This document shows, piece after piece, positions 1 to 11,646 of a stretch of 64,000 nt of DNA (the stretch's first letter is position 1; each line of letters opens with the position of its first letter). Below the pieces are notes generated by a model that made no database searches, had not been told where the DNA came from, and saw only the letters and a program-made list of their open reading frames with translations. The position numbers and the translations under genes are program-made. This stretch comes from Rutpela maculata (lineage: Eukaryota; Arthropoda; Insecta; Coleoptera; Cerambycidae): positions 32,194,655 through 32,258,654 of the forward strand of contig OW386289.2 in the NCBI GenBank assembly GCA_936432065.2, in the 5' to 3' direction.

Positions 1-876
1 ATATACATATGGTTTTTACATAATTTAATGAATAAAGGTGTCATGATCACATACCACCTTTATCCATTACTGTGCGATATTAAATTGTTTTAATCCAAAA
101 CACTTTGCTTTTAAAGTTATGTTATATTGACATTAATGTGACAAGTTGTGTTAAGTGTTTCTTACTATTATAGTGAAAATGGTCAGTCGTAGTAAACTGA
201 TATTACAAATGGCAATGAATTAACGATTTCATGAATCATGTAAGATGTTTATAAATTGGCTGATATTTGGCAATAGTACTTATAGTGTATAGTTTATATA
301 TTCATTTCGTTCAATTTCGAAATGGTATGAGATGGTACAAGAGTCGAGATGGTACTTGAGTATCTAATTGCTGTAAACACATTTATACCTTTTGGCAATT
401 CAGCAGAAATCAGTCACATAGTGGCAATTTCTTCCCAGGCAAGTTTTAATAATGTTTTAAAAACAAAACATTATCAATATAAAATGCAATAATAAAATAC
501 GAATTTACCAAAGTATTCTAGCAAATTAGTCTGTAAATCAGAAATACTGGAAAGTGATGCTTTGCGGTGTTGATTTTTGTACAAACATTTTTATGCTGAC
601 AAGTAGAAGAGGGCTGAACCGTAGAAATTTTTATGACAAGAGCAAAACTGAAATCTGGTATGGCTTCTGCCCACCCAATATTTTGAAAGAGCATTAAATT
701 GTTTAAGGCAAATCTGGCGAATTCCGAAATTCTTGCGAAAAAAATAATAAGTATGATAATTACGCCAATCAAGTCAAAGGTCATTTGGGTTTGTAAAGTT
801 ATCGTTTAAGAATTACAGGGTTCGCTATGCTTACATCTATTGGGTTAAACAAAATTAAAAAAAAAATAAAATAAAT
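1..876. other. No recognisable feature
   Basis: AT-rich sequence without a convincing coding frame, tRNA shape or long repeat. The one reading frame of moderate length here (518-784, minus) has no recognisable motif and starts in AT-rich DNA; I regard it as chance. Confidence 0.5.
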
Positions 877-1865
877 AATACTAAAGAATACGGAGAAAAT
901 TACAAACTAGCTTTCGAACAACAAAAGCGCGACGGAGCAAAAGTTACAGTAGATAGAACGATTTGCTTTCTTACTTGAGATCTTCAGCAAACCATGCCGC
1001 TGCCAAAATTAAGTACATCGAAAGCATTTTACCTTCGTCAAATGTGGTTTTACAACCTTGGCATACATACATTGAGGAATACTGAAAAAAAAAAAAACGT
1101 TCTTTTTCACATGGACTGAAGATATGGCCAGCCGTGAAAGCCTAGAAATTACTAGTTGCTTACATACCTTTTCACAAATTTACAATGAATATTTCCAAGA
1201 AAAGATCGATCACATTATAATATGGCCCGACTCCTGTGGTGGACAAAATAAAAACTTCAATATCATTACACTTTACCAGTTGTTGATTTTAAACAGAGAA
1301 TTTAAAATTATCGACCATAAATTTTCGGAGGTGGGACATTCATATTTAGATTCAGACAGAGACTTTGGCAGAGTCGAGAAAATTTTAAGGAAACATCAAA
1401 ACATCTACGTTCCGGACCAGTATCGAGAAATTTTAAGAACTCCCAAAGACGCCGTTGTCATAGATATGAAGAATCATTTCAAGGATATTGATGGAATTGC
1501 CTCAAAACTCAATTTGTACAACAGGAAGAAAAACTTGAACAATGAAAACGTTTATTTTCACGACGGTATAAAATGGCACCTATGGGTGCTACTATTACAT
1601 CACTAGATGAAATGACTCCATTTTACAAAGTCGATATTTTAAAGAAAAGGAATATGCATAAGATAAATTCCGACTGTATTGCTTTAACGGTGTTTAATGA
1701 AAACAAGGGCAGCCTAAGTGTAGGAAGACTGGCCAATCTTAAAGAACAATTACCATTCATAAATGAATGGTAAGGCCGTATTATCACAACATACTTGGAA
1801 ATGACCAAACTGTGGCTCAAAACCGTCGAACTGTCCGACTACCTAAAAATCGTACAATGTTTTAA
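877..1865 (+). pseudogene. DUF7869-type family relic (repeat-associated)
   Basis: The reading frame runs from about 877, meets TGA at 976-978, continues with PLPKLSTSKAFYLRQMWFYN, shifts near 1112-1124, runs through WPDSCGGQNKN and HSYLDSDRDFGRVE (about 1225-1375), shifts again near 1573, passes SVGRLANLKEQLPFI, meets TAA at 1771-1773, and resumes in a third frame (PYYHNILGN) to a stop at 1863-1865. The order of motifs (fY.rqlW.yN, then D.CgGQN.N, then H...D.dr.fg..e, then K..dLk..LpfI) matches, from memory, the multi-copy arthropod family carrying domain DUF7869. The conserved Asp and His residues suggest an RNase-H-like transposase fold, but that is inference. One nonsense codon and three frame changes make it a pseudogene. 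No TIR or target duplication was found. A second relic of the family lies near 46.4-47.1 kb. Confidence 0.72.
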
Positions 1866-3202
1866 TAATAATAAAATATCTTTAATTTCTTAACACTTTT
1901 ATTCACTAATTCCTTATTCATTTCAGAGAAACTTATGAATGGATAAAGGTGTTATGTACATTAATTTTTTAAAATTTTCGAAAATAATGACAATTGACAA
2001 CTTTAGTTATTTGTCTCTGAAAAGTACATCAAATGTCAATATCATCGCAAAATGCAAGCTATATAGTCGTTATAACAAAAAAGTTCTCGCCTAAAAACTT
2101 TCGAGTTAAATTACTCAATAATGTGTTTTTAGCTTAATACTCTTCATCTGAAAGGTCATCGATATCAAAATGTTGGACATGATTCTCGCATATCTTCATC
2201 GCATCCACACATATAAAGCTGGTACACCACATTTCCCTTTTACATATGAACACAGAATTAATTTTAAAATGGTTTCAGGTACACAAGGAAGTGTTGGGTG
2301 CTGCTGGTCAGCAAGATGCCATTCCATAACTTGGTAATGTGCTATACGAATAAAAGGAGATAGTGACGCTTTTGTAGGAGGCAGATTTTCACTTTGCGTC
2401 TTGTGCTTGGAGAACATCAACCAACAAAGCTCGCCAATGTCTGAAATCTTCGTCCCTGGTGTATATACCTTACGAATAAATTTTTCAATGATAGTTTCAG
2501 GTTTCAGCTTCATCCCCGAATTCTTCCAAACCTCCAAAACGATGATTTTCCCTTCTTTGCAAGTGAACCTGTGACATCATATCCTGACAGAGCATGCAGA
2601 CCTAGTAGACTAGTAGATGGTGACAGAAAATCAAAACTGATAGCCTACCGTCTGCAAGTAATTTAGTCAGTATTATGTATGCAATAAAGCTCAATTTTTG
2701 GTACTTTCAAGGTTTGCCCGCATGCACGGGATGTAGGAAACGATTTCCGGTTTGCATAAAAAAACAATATTTTCAACTGATACACTACCGTCTGCAAAGT
2801 TCATAATTCGAAATTAAAGGAATAAAAATATGTCGGAAGCGCTTTTGCAGACAGTTCTGTCATGCACCAAACCTTATACAGGGTATTCCAAACTGTATCA
2901 AATTTTAGTAAAAAATTTACCGTCTGCAAACAATACAAAATGATGATTCTGGTTCATGAAGACGAGTAGGGGAAAGGTGCAGACGTTTACGATATGCATA
3001 TCACCAATATCACTATATTGTGCGCATGTCAACTTGTTATTTTTTTTTATAACTTTGAACAATTGTTTTCCGTTGAATTATAGTTTCATTAGAAAATTTA
3101 GGTTGCAAAACTATTGTAAACAATGTTTTCAATATGCACGGTTGTCCATTGAATTCTATAAACTTGTAAGAAAATGGGGGTAACTTTTACCGATTATTAA
3201 CT

Positions 3203-3440
3203 GTCTGCAACTTGGTACAAAGAAAGGTTATTGATTCGATTACGCAATTATTTAATTTGCACACAATGCGCACATGCACTAAAACCACAGATATGTACCA
3301 AAAACAACTATCTATACCGTCTGCAACTTGGTACAAAGAAAGGTTACTGGGTTAAATACGCAATTATTCAATTTGCAGATAATGCCCACATCCACGAGAG
3401 CCACAATAGAGTCAAAACTCGGCGAATTCCGTTTGATATC
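3203..3440 (+). repeat. Partial tandem duplication inside the element arm
   Basis: A block starting CTGTCTGCAACTTGGTACAA near 3201 is repeated, diverged, near 3317 (about 115 bp period). It carries an extra copy of the subterminal CTGCAA motif and extends the repeat-rich arm toward the centre. Confidence 0.6.
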
Positions 3441-3690
3441 TCTTCGTGTGCGATATGCACCAAAAACAACTCTTTACCTCCTGCAACACAAAATTGTGTA
3501 AGCTAACTTATGCAAGTATATTTTTTCGGATGAACAGACAACATGCAGATGCACACGGACCAGAATTAGTGCTGGTATTCGATAAAGTTGATCGATAATT
3601 CGCGTCGAAGTTAAATTCAATTGAAAAAATATTGTTTTATTAAAGTTGTAACAAAAATCTTATACATATTATCATAATAATTATTATTAT

Positions 3691-3873
3691 TTATAAAAAA
3701 TTTTGTTCGCCGTCTGTTTCTTCTTCAACATCATCATTCTCAACCACTGACTCCTGGAACGTTTTCCGATAATCCTCAGTGAAATGATACATATCTTCCT
3801 CGCTGTCACTGAGATGTTCTAAAAACAAGTTTTCTTCATATGAATCATTATCAGCATTGTTGTCGGTGAGCAT
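3691..3873 (-). CDS. Short acidic ORF in transposon centre, possible last exon
   Basis: Sixty codons, very rich in Asp and Glu (LSDSEEDMYHFTEDYRKTF), ending at TAA in AT-rich DNA. The frame stays open a little upstream of the Met, to a TAG near 3890. About 55 bases upstream on the minus strand, a pyrimidine/T-rich run ending in AG (about 3928-3940) could be a 3' splice site, so this may be the acidic C-terminal exon of a lost transposase. There is no domain match. It may equally be chance. Confidence 0.25.
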   Translation of the reverse strand: MLTDNNADNDSYEENLFLEHLSDSEEDMYHFTEDYRKTFQESVVENDDVEEETDGEQNFL

Positions 3874-6175
3874 TATTTGTTCGTTATCCTCCTAGACCAC
3901 ACTGTTACCGGTAATTGCGACTGTAATTTTAAAAATTAATCAACATTTGAAATTCATTGGAATTAACAAGAAAACTACGGTATTTTCGTACCGTTGTCGT
4001 TACCAGCTACAAAAATTTCTTTGACGGTTTGTGGCATTTCATCTCTATCAAACAGTCCTCCGATTTGCACCAGCCATACTCCTCAACTTTTAAGCTTGAT
4101 GCTTAGGCAAAGATGCGTTGCTCAATATTTTTGACACTTTATTGTGATTCTCGTGCATGTGCGCATTGTCTGCAAACTAAATAATTGCATATTTGAATCA
4201 ATAATATTTCTTTTTACCAAGTTGCAGACAGTAAATAATTGGTAAAAGTTACCCCCCATTTTTTTACACAAATACGTTAAGCGGCAAGTGCTTTGTACAC
4301 ATTTAACCTATCTGCAAATAATTTCCTTATCGAAGCTCTATTGTTAAATCATGTTTTCTTTTTAGCTGCAGACGGTAAACAATTGTTCAAAGTTGTAAAA
4401 AAAAATAACAAGTTGACATGCGCACGATATGGTGACGTGCATAGTAAACGTCTGAACCTTTCCCCTACTCGTCTTCATGAACCAGAATCATCATTTTGTA
4501 CTGTTTGCAGACGGTAAATTATCATTTTTTTTTTTACTAAGATTTGATACATTTTGGAGTACCCTGTATAAGGTTTGGTGCATGACAGAACTGTCTGCAA
4601 AAGCGCTTCCGACATATATTTATTTCTTTAATTTCGAATTATGAACTTTGCAGACGGTAGTGTATCAGTTGAAAACACTGTTTTTTATGCAAACCGAAAA
4701 TCGTTTCCTACATCCCGTGCATGCGGGCAAACCTTGAAAGTACCAAAAATTTAGCTTTATTGTATAGATAATACTGACTAAATTACTTGCAGACGGTAGG
4801 CTATCAGTTCTGATTTTCTGTCACCATCTACTAGTCTATAGTAACCCTTTTATCTTTTCTGGTCCTAATGCAGTGCAAATTCCGCCAACGTCAATCATTC
4901 TTTGATTATTTCCTATATCAGTGACAAGCATGCTTAGACATGTAAAAGATTTTGACCACCACAATGCTAGTAGAAATACGTGTGTATCAGGCATATATAT
5001 ATGATTCGTAGTAGCTCCTTTTCGGGAGGCAAGAAGGCAGTGCAGTATTATTTTAACGTCAGCTTCTTCATGACTACTTTGAAGTTCAGTTACGTCACTT
5101 CCGAAAGACGATTTGGTTTCAGTCCTCCAGCTTATGATTAGGCTTCTCTCAATATTGCGTGCGTACAACAAAGCTTTTTCTGCAAGATACGCTGTTAGCT
5201 ATCCTTTGTTTTTATATGAGAAAGGAGGGATTTCATCTGTATATTTGCAATGTTTGTGGAGTCGGTTATTTTGTATTCAGAGGGTGTTACTGTAGATGTG
5301 TCATATCGTAGATTTAAGAGAATTTTCAAGATATGTGTCAAACACCAAGTGAATTTCATCATATTTTAAAAGAGTTCCCTTTATTGATTTTATTGTTAAA
5401 CTTCAAAGCTAGATCATTGCATGTTTTAACCTGCACTGATTTTTTCAACGATTGCAGCTTTGCCATTCCATCAATAACAGCGACACACTGGAATTTTGCA
5501 TTCAGATGTTCTGTTATAATTATTTGAGTCCACCAAAGGTATAGACAAAGAAGTTTGTACAGTATTATCAATTTTTGCAGGGTGTTGCTCATCTAAGATC
5601 TTCATTAGTTTAGATTTATTTGTAGACAACTTCATTGATCCATCTAGATTAAATATGGAGAATGGAACTGACGAGAATTCATAATTACTTAATGATGTTT
5701 TTAGTCCAATATCAGTACGGCTTCTCGATATAACTAGCAAGCGTGTGAATGATTGGTCGAATTGTACTACAGTGTCAACTAAATTGTTGTTTTGAGTGTG
5801 CTTTACATAAATTAAGTTTTCCTTTCTACATTGGGTCCCAGAAATTCGTATTGTCAGTTTCAATTCAGTTTTTTTTAAAGCGGTATACATTTCACAACCC
5901 TTTTCTAAAATGCTTAATGTATCCGTTTGTATGGTGACATGAAATACACACTTTGTTGTTGTGTTGATCAGTTCACTACCTTCATATGTTATAGGGTTGG
6001 TCGATGTTCTGATAGTGTTATAGATACATTGCACATCTTCATTTTGTCGCTTTCCTCTAGATCGTGGTGTTTTGTTTTTACTTCATCTGCAATTCCAATC
6101 ATTGCTTTGGTTTCTGCAGAAAGTCTTGCCAGCTCAGGAGAGATAAAACAGAATCGTGTTAAAGTATTTTTCTTT

Positions 6176-7138
6176 TATGTTAAGTTAATTTGAAATGATA
6201 CGAGTGATAACAAAATTAAAAATGTTTTTATACAAAACACCTAAATGACAAAAGATATCGATAAATTCCTAGATATAGGGGAATAGAGAGTTTCCTTGTA
6301 AATAAAAAAAGGTTCAGTACAAAATATTGATAGGATGGCTCTATCAAGAGTTTTAATCGAGAACTTCCGATGATGTATGAGGTGAACGCCATCTTGGATA
6401 TATGACGTCATATAGGCAGTCTGCCACAAAATCAAGCAAAGCACCTGGTAAGGCATGATTATAGAGGGCATGTATTTATTAACATTGGTCCCACAATTTC
6501 ATCATCAAATTTCCCACGGGATGTGTTACGCCCCCCGACTAATGAGCAGAAATAGAGGGTTATCAATTTAGAACTTACGATTTGACATGCTCCTCCTATA
6601 CTAATTGTATCTATTTGTACACTGTTGTTATATTATTATGTCATATAGTTTGTGTGAATAAAATATACATACTTCAAAGGCTCTAAAATCATTTAAAAAA
6701 TATTTTCCTATAAAATTAACAAAAGCACAGTTCCCATAATTTTAGTAATATTTTAATATTGTGTATACAACAACATAAAACTATTATGAATATTTTGTTT
6801 CAAGTTATCTATCAACGTAAGAAAACGTGGGTATATTACGACGCGACGTCCTGTTCTTTTCGGGTGTATTTCCATAAAGTAGAGATCTAGAGGCATACTT
6901 GACTTTGTAGGTATCTCCTACAATAGATTACGACATGCCTACTACTTGAAAGGGGCCCCTAGTATAATTACTTTTACAATTCTGACTAAATACATTTTAA
7001 TTACTTACGATGGAACGGAAACACGGCTTTCCTGCTATTTCAACGAGGAAATACAAGAACGCGTTTATTTTTAACAACCTTTTTCCCGCCGATCACAAGT
7101 TATAAACTCGGTTATAAAACGAAACGTGTATACTGTTA
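6176..7138. other. No recognisable gene
   Basis: Sequence between the CXC-family relic and the Harbinger derivative. I see no convincing frame, TIR pair or RNA gene. Upstream parts of the CXC-family gene may persist in decayed form near 6180-6500. Confidence 0.4.
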
Positions 7139-7601
7139 TGCCTGCAGTACACTCGCCGAGACCGCTCGGCGAATGTCTCGGCGAGACATTTACCAAGGGA
7201 CCAGGAAGCACGAGGGCGATGTGTACACTCTCGCCGAGACCGCTCGGCGAATGTCTCTGTTTTTAGTAATGTGAATGAAAGATATGGATATTTTTACAAT
7301 GAATTAATTTTATTTATTTGCTTTTATTATGATTGGAAAATATTATTTAGGTATTAAGCAAATCACAACTTACACACTTTTTTATTTATTACGAAATTAC
7401 CTACTTTCTGTATATTGTTGCCCTAATCTGGGCACGCTAATATACTAATTAGGTAAATATTTAAAAACACTCATTATTGGAAAATCAATCAAAACAACTA
7501 CTCTTCTAGCTAATACTGACGAAGTATTGAATTACATGACATGATTCCTAGCAATTGTAAAGAAAAAAATTATGTTGAAAATAATATTTTCTAATAACGA
7601 C

Positions 7602-7740
7602 ATGGACGTTGCTGAAATTGCCGCTGCTGCAGCTTATTGTGCGTTTGCATATTTTAATTATGTGCATATATAGAAAAAATATAAAACTGAAAATCCTTGG
7701 AAACCAAGAAGATGGTGGATGAAAACAATTCATCGAAATA
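7602..7740 (+). pseudogene. HARBI1-like transposase, first exon with in-frame stop
   Basis: From ATG at 7602 the frame reads MDVAEIAAAAAYCAFAYF, hits TAG at 7671-7673, and continues to KPRRWWMKTIHRN. The R-R-x-W-x-[KR]-P/T...R motif near the N-terminus is characteristic of Harbinger transposases. A consensus donor GTGAGT begins exactly at 7741, so the exon probably ended there. I found no later exon with the DDE residues before 8400. The TIRs and TTA duplication around it support the assignment. The nonsense codon and missing body make it a dead fragment. Confidence 0.7.
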
Positions 7741-8401
7741 GTGAGTGTTGAAAATTTAAATGTGATTTTAATTATTATTATTTACCTCACTGTATAACAA
7801 TGAAACATGCCTGAATTAATAAAGGGTGTAGCCGGTTAAGCATATGAAAAATGCCCATAAAGGAAATTACATGAAATGGACATCAAAATATTCCCTTGAC
7901 TATAAAAAAATATTTGTTACAATATTATTCCAGAAATCCAAATCGATAAAATTCTCAGAATATGTTAGTTATGAGGTAATCTTTGCAGAACGGGATTCAA
8001 CCCCCTCATCTGTAGCCTAATAACCCAGCCAGACCATATGTTTAAATAAAATTAATAAATTAATAAGCAAATTAGCCTTATAAATGCTTCTAAACTATGT
8101 ATGATGTTTTAGGGTACCAGATTTTAGGTTTCTCAGATTAAGTTTACTTAATTTTTCTCCAAGAAGTATGGTTTCCAAAAGTTTTTGGGTGTAATGTAGT
8201 ACAAAAATTATGTTAACAATGCATCATCGGAATGACACAGAATGACTCTCGTCATCAGAATGACCTAATTACTAACAGTATAATAAACTTTCGAATTGAT
8301 ATGAAAATAAACAAATGAAAACAAAATAGAACAAAATTGTAATGTTTAATACCTATTTAAAAAAATGAAATAAAACAAGAAGTTACAAAATCTACTACGT
8401 A

Positions 8402-8930
8402 CTACTTATTAAATATTTGGTTAAAAAGTGTGTCAATTTCATCGTTATTTAAAACTTTAAAATATTTTGATGAAATTGGAACCGGTGCATCTTTTAATTT
8501 GCTCAAAATTCCAGTGCACTCCAGCTCCTGCCTATCTTCCTTATTGGGCCAAAAGAAAGTTTTATTGTTTCGGGCCATGAACGAAACAAGAATCTTGGTA
8601 CCAATTTCTGTCTGTCTGTAATTAATTCGTGCACAGAAGACACTGCACTATCACCCACGTTTTGTTCCTTGAATTTTGAACACCCTGAATATGAGTTAAG
8701 TTTGAAATAAAAGTCACTTTTCACGAGAGAAAATAAAATAAGTTTTTATTTTTGTTCACGTTCTCAAAATACTTGATTTTTGTTGAATAGAACTTAATTA
8801 GAGCGATTAGTTTAAATAGAACGACTGGATAAGCACTAGAGTAAAAATTTGCCTTTGAGTTTTGTCGCGTTTCGACGTAATATTTTTTTCTGAATTCATC
8901 TGGAAGATCTTTATGGTCGATAATTTTCAA
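8402..8930 (-). pseudogene. Second-ORF remnant of the Harbinger element
   Basis: Two overlapping minus-strand stretches look coding. From 8930 the frame gives MKIIDHKDLPDEFRKKYYVE. A later part reads KFKEQNVGDSAVSSVHEL and changes frame near 8615 into an open segment of about 70 codons (SKLKDAPVPISSKYFKVLNN) ending at TAG 8402-8404. It runs opposite to the transposase exon, the usual two-gene arrangement of PIF/Harbinger elements, where the second protein carries a Myb/SANT- or MADF-like DNA-binding domain. I cannot confirm that domain in the residues visible here; the assignment rests on position. The junction near 8700-8730 may be an intron or a frameshift. Confidence 0.42.
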
Positions 8931-9247
8931 ATTTTTTCGTCAATTAGGTAAGTTGCAACAAATTTCTAATTAACAATTGCCCTTTTTGCAAAAATTCAGC
9001 TCCCCCAAACATGAGCAAGTGAGAATATACTAAGTGCGCCCTCGGCCTCGCGGCTTGTGTTCCCTTTGACTCGTGGCCAAAAAACCGACACAAATCGGAG
9101 CGTTAACGAGGCGTTGCGAGGCGTTGCGAGGGCAGGCGAGTGCATTAACGAGACAAGGCGAGGGCACACGGGGCGATGCGGGAGCAGCAAGTACACTCTC
9201 GCGCTCGTCTGCCCTCGCAACGCCTCGGCGAGAGTGTACTGCAGGCA

Positions 9248-10796
9248 TTAGATATTACTTTTAATAAGTTCTTTCATATTCAATAACTAGATATAAATAC
9301 GCTTCATCACTTTATTGAAATTTCGATATAATTGTTGGACGTTTTATATGATGTTTTACAGTTGTTTTACACAAGTCAGTCTTTACATGTAATTGCCATC
9401 TTTGTAATTTTATCATCATTTCCAGATGATGCCAGCTTGATTGATGAAACTCTTGCCAATACACCATGTAATATGATTTTTACAAAATTTTTCCAAAAGT
9501 TGCAACACTCGCATATATTTCCTTTTCTTAAAATATTTCGTAACTTATATATTTATAGTTGTCTTCAGGTCTACGAAGCACTCAAAAAATTTCGCCTCGA
9601 CCACCAAACACGCCGCATAGCACCGTCAAAGACGCCGACATTTTTTACACGCCCAACAAGTGTGCAGTCAACTATACGAATTCTTTCATTTAAAAAAAAA
9701 TTAGTAAATACTAATACTAGGCACAATCGAATTTTCCCAGTTATCGTGCTTACATGCAAGAAACGTGACGGATGACAGACAGACGAACATTTTCAAACTT
9801 ATCAGAGCTGTGTGTGTGTATTTATGAAATGAGTTGTGTTAGAAAATTAAATTTGGGGATTTAACTTGAGGTAATTTGTGTTAAAAACGCACTATTAGTT
9901 GATTTAGGTAAAATTAATGTTAATAAGGTCATAAAAAAAGTACTTATACAAAGCATTTAAATACTTTATACTTAAGTACAATTATTATATTGCACTTATC
10001 TTAAGTAATTTAACAACTACGATTACTTTTCCATGTTATTTGCTAGCGTTGTTTTATTTATTCACAGGTAGTCAGTTGTCCGCAGAATCGAAACATATTA
10101 ATAATAGATTGTTATTTCCGTTTTATGTAAAACTTGAAAAATTCATTATTTATTATAAAAATATCTATTTTATATATTCCATAACTTAACATCAGTAGGT
10201 GCATTAGTCTTTAATATCCTGCCATTAAACAAAACATCGCGACAATAGGGGGATATTGTTACATTTTTGTGACTATAATATAATAAAAATATTTAACAAA
10301 TGATACTATATTAGTACAACATAGTATAGTGACTTTTTAATTTTTCATTATTCAACGTACAATTTCCTTCTTTAAAAAAAAAGGAAGGTTCTCAATTCGT
10401 ATGTATGTTTTTTTATGTTTGTTTAAATACTACTCGGGATTGGCTTAAGTGATTTCTATGAAATATTTCTCAAATTGCAAGATGGTGGTGGTTTCATATT
10501 AATTTCATCAAGCTGCGTTTGCACGCCACAGTCAATTCTTATATAGAAATAGCGAACTAATGGTTCTGCCAGTAAAACAGGAACCATGCAATTTTCTAGT
10601 TATGAGTTGAGATTTACTTATTTGTTGTTGGCAACAGAAGTGTTACAGGGCCGCACGGCAAAGATGTTTTAGATCTTTGCCGTACGGACAGTATCGAACA
10701 AGAACAGTACATTATAGTGTACTATTCTTGAGTATCGAAAATAGTCGACTAGATTTACAATAGTGAATTAAGTGAATTAAAAAATTATTCAGCACC
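9248..10796. other. Intergenic sequence with fragments of dispersed repeats
   Basis: No gene recognised. Two pieces recur elsewhere. 9725-9800 (TTATCGTGCTTAC...AAACGTGACGG, then a GACA-rich stretch) matches 35925-35985 and, inverted, 14985-15060. 10375-10490 (ATTGGCTTAAGTGATTTCTA) matches the sequence around 60595-60920. The 147-codon frame at 9332-9775 overlaps the first repeat and shows no domain. Confidence 0.5.
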
Positions 10797-10992
10797 CAGG
10801 GATGCACCCAGAAAATTGCTGAGGGGGGGGGGGGCTACTACAAATAATAATAATAATAATCGTATATTTCGTACAATGTATTTTGCTTTTATATATTGTT
10901 TTTTGTTTATATTTCATTTTTACTTTAAAACATGTAATCCTGGCCTCCAGGGGGGCTTAAGCCCCCAAAGCCCCCCCTTCAGTGCGCCTCTG
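10797..10992. mobile_element. hAT-type MITE, 196 bp
   Basis: Imperfect termini CAGGGATGCACCCAG and, inverted, CAGAGGCGCACTGAAG, each next to a G-rich or C-rich run (12 G at 10823-10834). The flanks TCAGCACC (10789-10796) and TCAGCTCC (10993-11000) agree in 7 of 8 positions, the length expected for a hAT target duplication. It has no coding capacity. Confidence 0.8.
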
Positions 10993-11144
10993 TCAGCTCC
11001 TATTCTATTTTGTAACTTTTGAAATAGGATTTGATGTTCGTAAATAATTAAACAATTCATGGTATCTAACAGTAATAAATTCAATTATCGTTGGATTAAA
11101 TTTGACGTGTTTTCGTGACACAAAAAACATTTTATTATATTACG

Positions 11145-11646
11145 GGCTGGTCAAATTTCAATATTTTTTTTTAGAGAACTTCTCTAATGACCCCTAAAAA
11201 ATATTGAAAAGGCAGTTTGCTAAAAAAATTTTGAAAATTCGGTAACCTCCCCTGGGTCTAGGGACTCCTGTTTATTATTTTTTGTTTTTGTCATATGCAT
11301 TTGACTTTTTGGAGTTTATGAAAATATTTTCATTACTAACTGAGGTACAACGAATTGAAATTTGTTAAATTGTAAATTACAAAATTTCAGTATTTCAGTT
11401 AATAATGAAAATATTTTCATAAACTCCAAAACGTATTGTTGTATTTTTATGAAAAGTCAAATGCATGACAGAAACAAAAAATAAAAAACGGGGAGGCTAC
11501 CAAATTTTCAAAAAATTTTTCGCAAACTGCTTTTTCAATATTTTTTAGAGGTCATTAGAGAAGTGCTTCTCTAGATGTATTTCTCATATTTCGTATAGGT
11601 CCCATGCGCCACAGACGAGAAAAAAAATATTGAAATTTCACCAGCC
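11145..11646. repeat. Foldback/MITE-like inverted repeat
   Basis: Ends GGCTGGTCAAATTTCAATAT and, inverted, GGCTGGTGAAATTTCAATAT. The arms stay complementary inward through AGAGAACTTCTCTAATGACC and TTTGACTTTT..GGAGTTTATG, to a centre near 11385. I found no clear target duplication and no ORF. Confidence 0.75.

Larger units (their letters stand above)
2606..4838. mobile_element. DNA element with ~600-bp inverted repeats, 3-bp TSD
   Basis: The two ends are inverted copies beginning TAGACTAGTAGATGGTGACA. Homology continues inward for roughly 600 bp (to about 3215 and 4230). The direct repeat TAG flanks both sides (2603-2605, 4839-4841). Removing the element plus one TAG restores the interrupted reading frame of the host relic (KGLL joined to GLHALSGYD), which proves the boundaries. 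Each inverted repeat holds several subterminal copies of ACCGTCTGCAA (near 2647, 2787, 2918, 3316 and mirrored), as expected of transposase-binding sites. A 3-bp TSD with dense subterminal repeats would suit CACTA or PIF-like elements, but the terminus matches neither consensus that I know. The 1 kb centre holds only a short acidic ORF. Confidence 0.88.
2134..6175 (-). pseudogene. PIN-like/CXC-tail repeat-family gene, split by a transposon
   Basis: Read on the minus strand from about 6175: an N-terminal part (RFCFISPELARLSAETKAM) shifts frame near 6034 into the 187-residue stretch at 5471-6034. Frame-shifted segments follow (DGMAKLQSLKK; CNDLALKF), then 5171-4836 with SSHEEADVKIILH and the PDTHVFLLAL block. 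The gene then stops at a 2.2 kb insertion and resumes on the other side with GLHALSGYDVTGSLAKKGKS, the LPPTKASLSPFIRIAHYQ block, and a frame-shifted Cys-containing, acidic tail (DIDDLSDEEY) ending at 2134-2136. The E-E-A-D and D-T-[DH]-V pair recalls PIN/FEN-like metal-binding acidic residues; the tail normally carries a tesmin/TSO1-like CXC zinc motif. Many insect genomes hold copies; no function is assigned. A second relic is at 37256-37951. The frames and homology are clear, the function is not. Confidence 0.75.
7139..9247. mobile_element. PIF/Harbinger derivative, TTA target duplication
   Basis: Termini are inverted copies of TGCCTGCAGTACACTC, followed on both sides by GC-rich GCCGAG-type subterminal repeats (7155-7255; 9060-9230). 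TTA lies directly outside each end (7136-7138, 9248-9250), the TSD expected for PIF/Harbinger. Inside is a plus-strand exon resembling the start of a HARBI1-like transposase, and a minus-strand coding remnant in the place of the usual second, DNA-binding ORF. The catalytic part of the transposase is missing, so the 2.1 kb copy is non-autonomous. Confidence 0.85.

Noticed and set aside
8996..9264. Several overlapping GC-rich ORFs on both strands
   Set aside because: All lie in the repetitive GC-rich terminal region of the Harbinger element, and the repeats alone keep the frames open.
9332..9775. 147-codon ORF
   Set aside because: Overlaps a dispersed repeat also found at 14.9 and 35.9 kb and shows no domain; composition follows the surrounding DNA.
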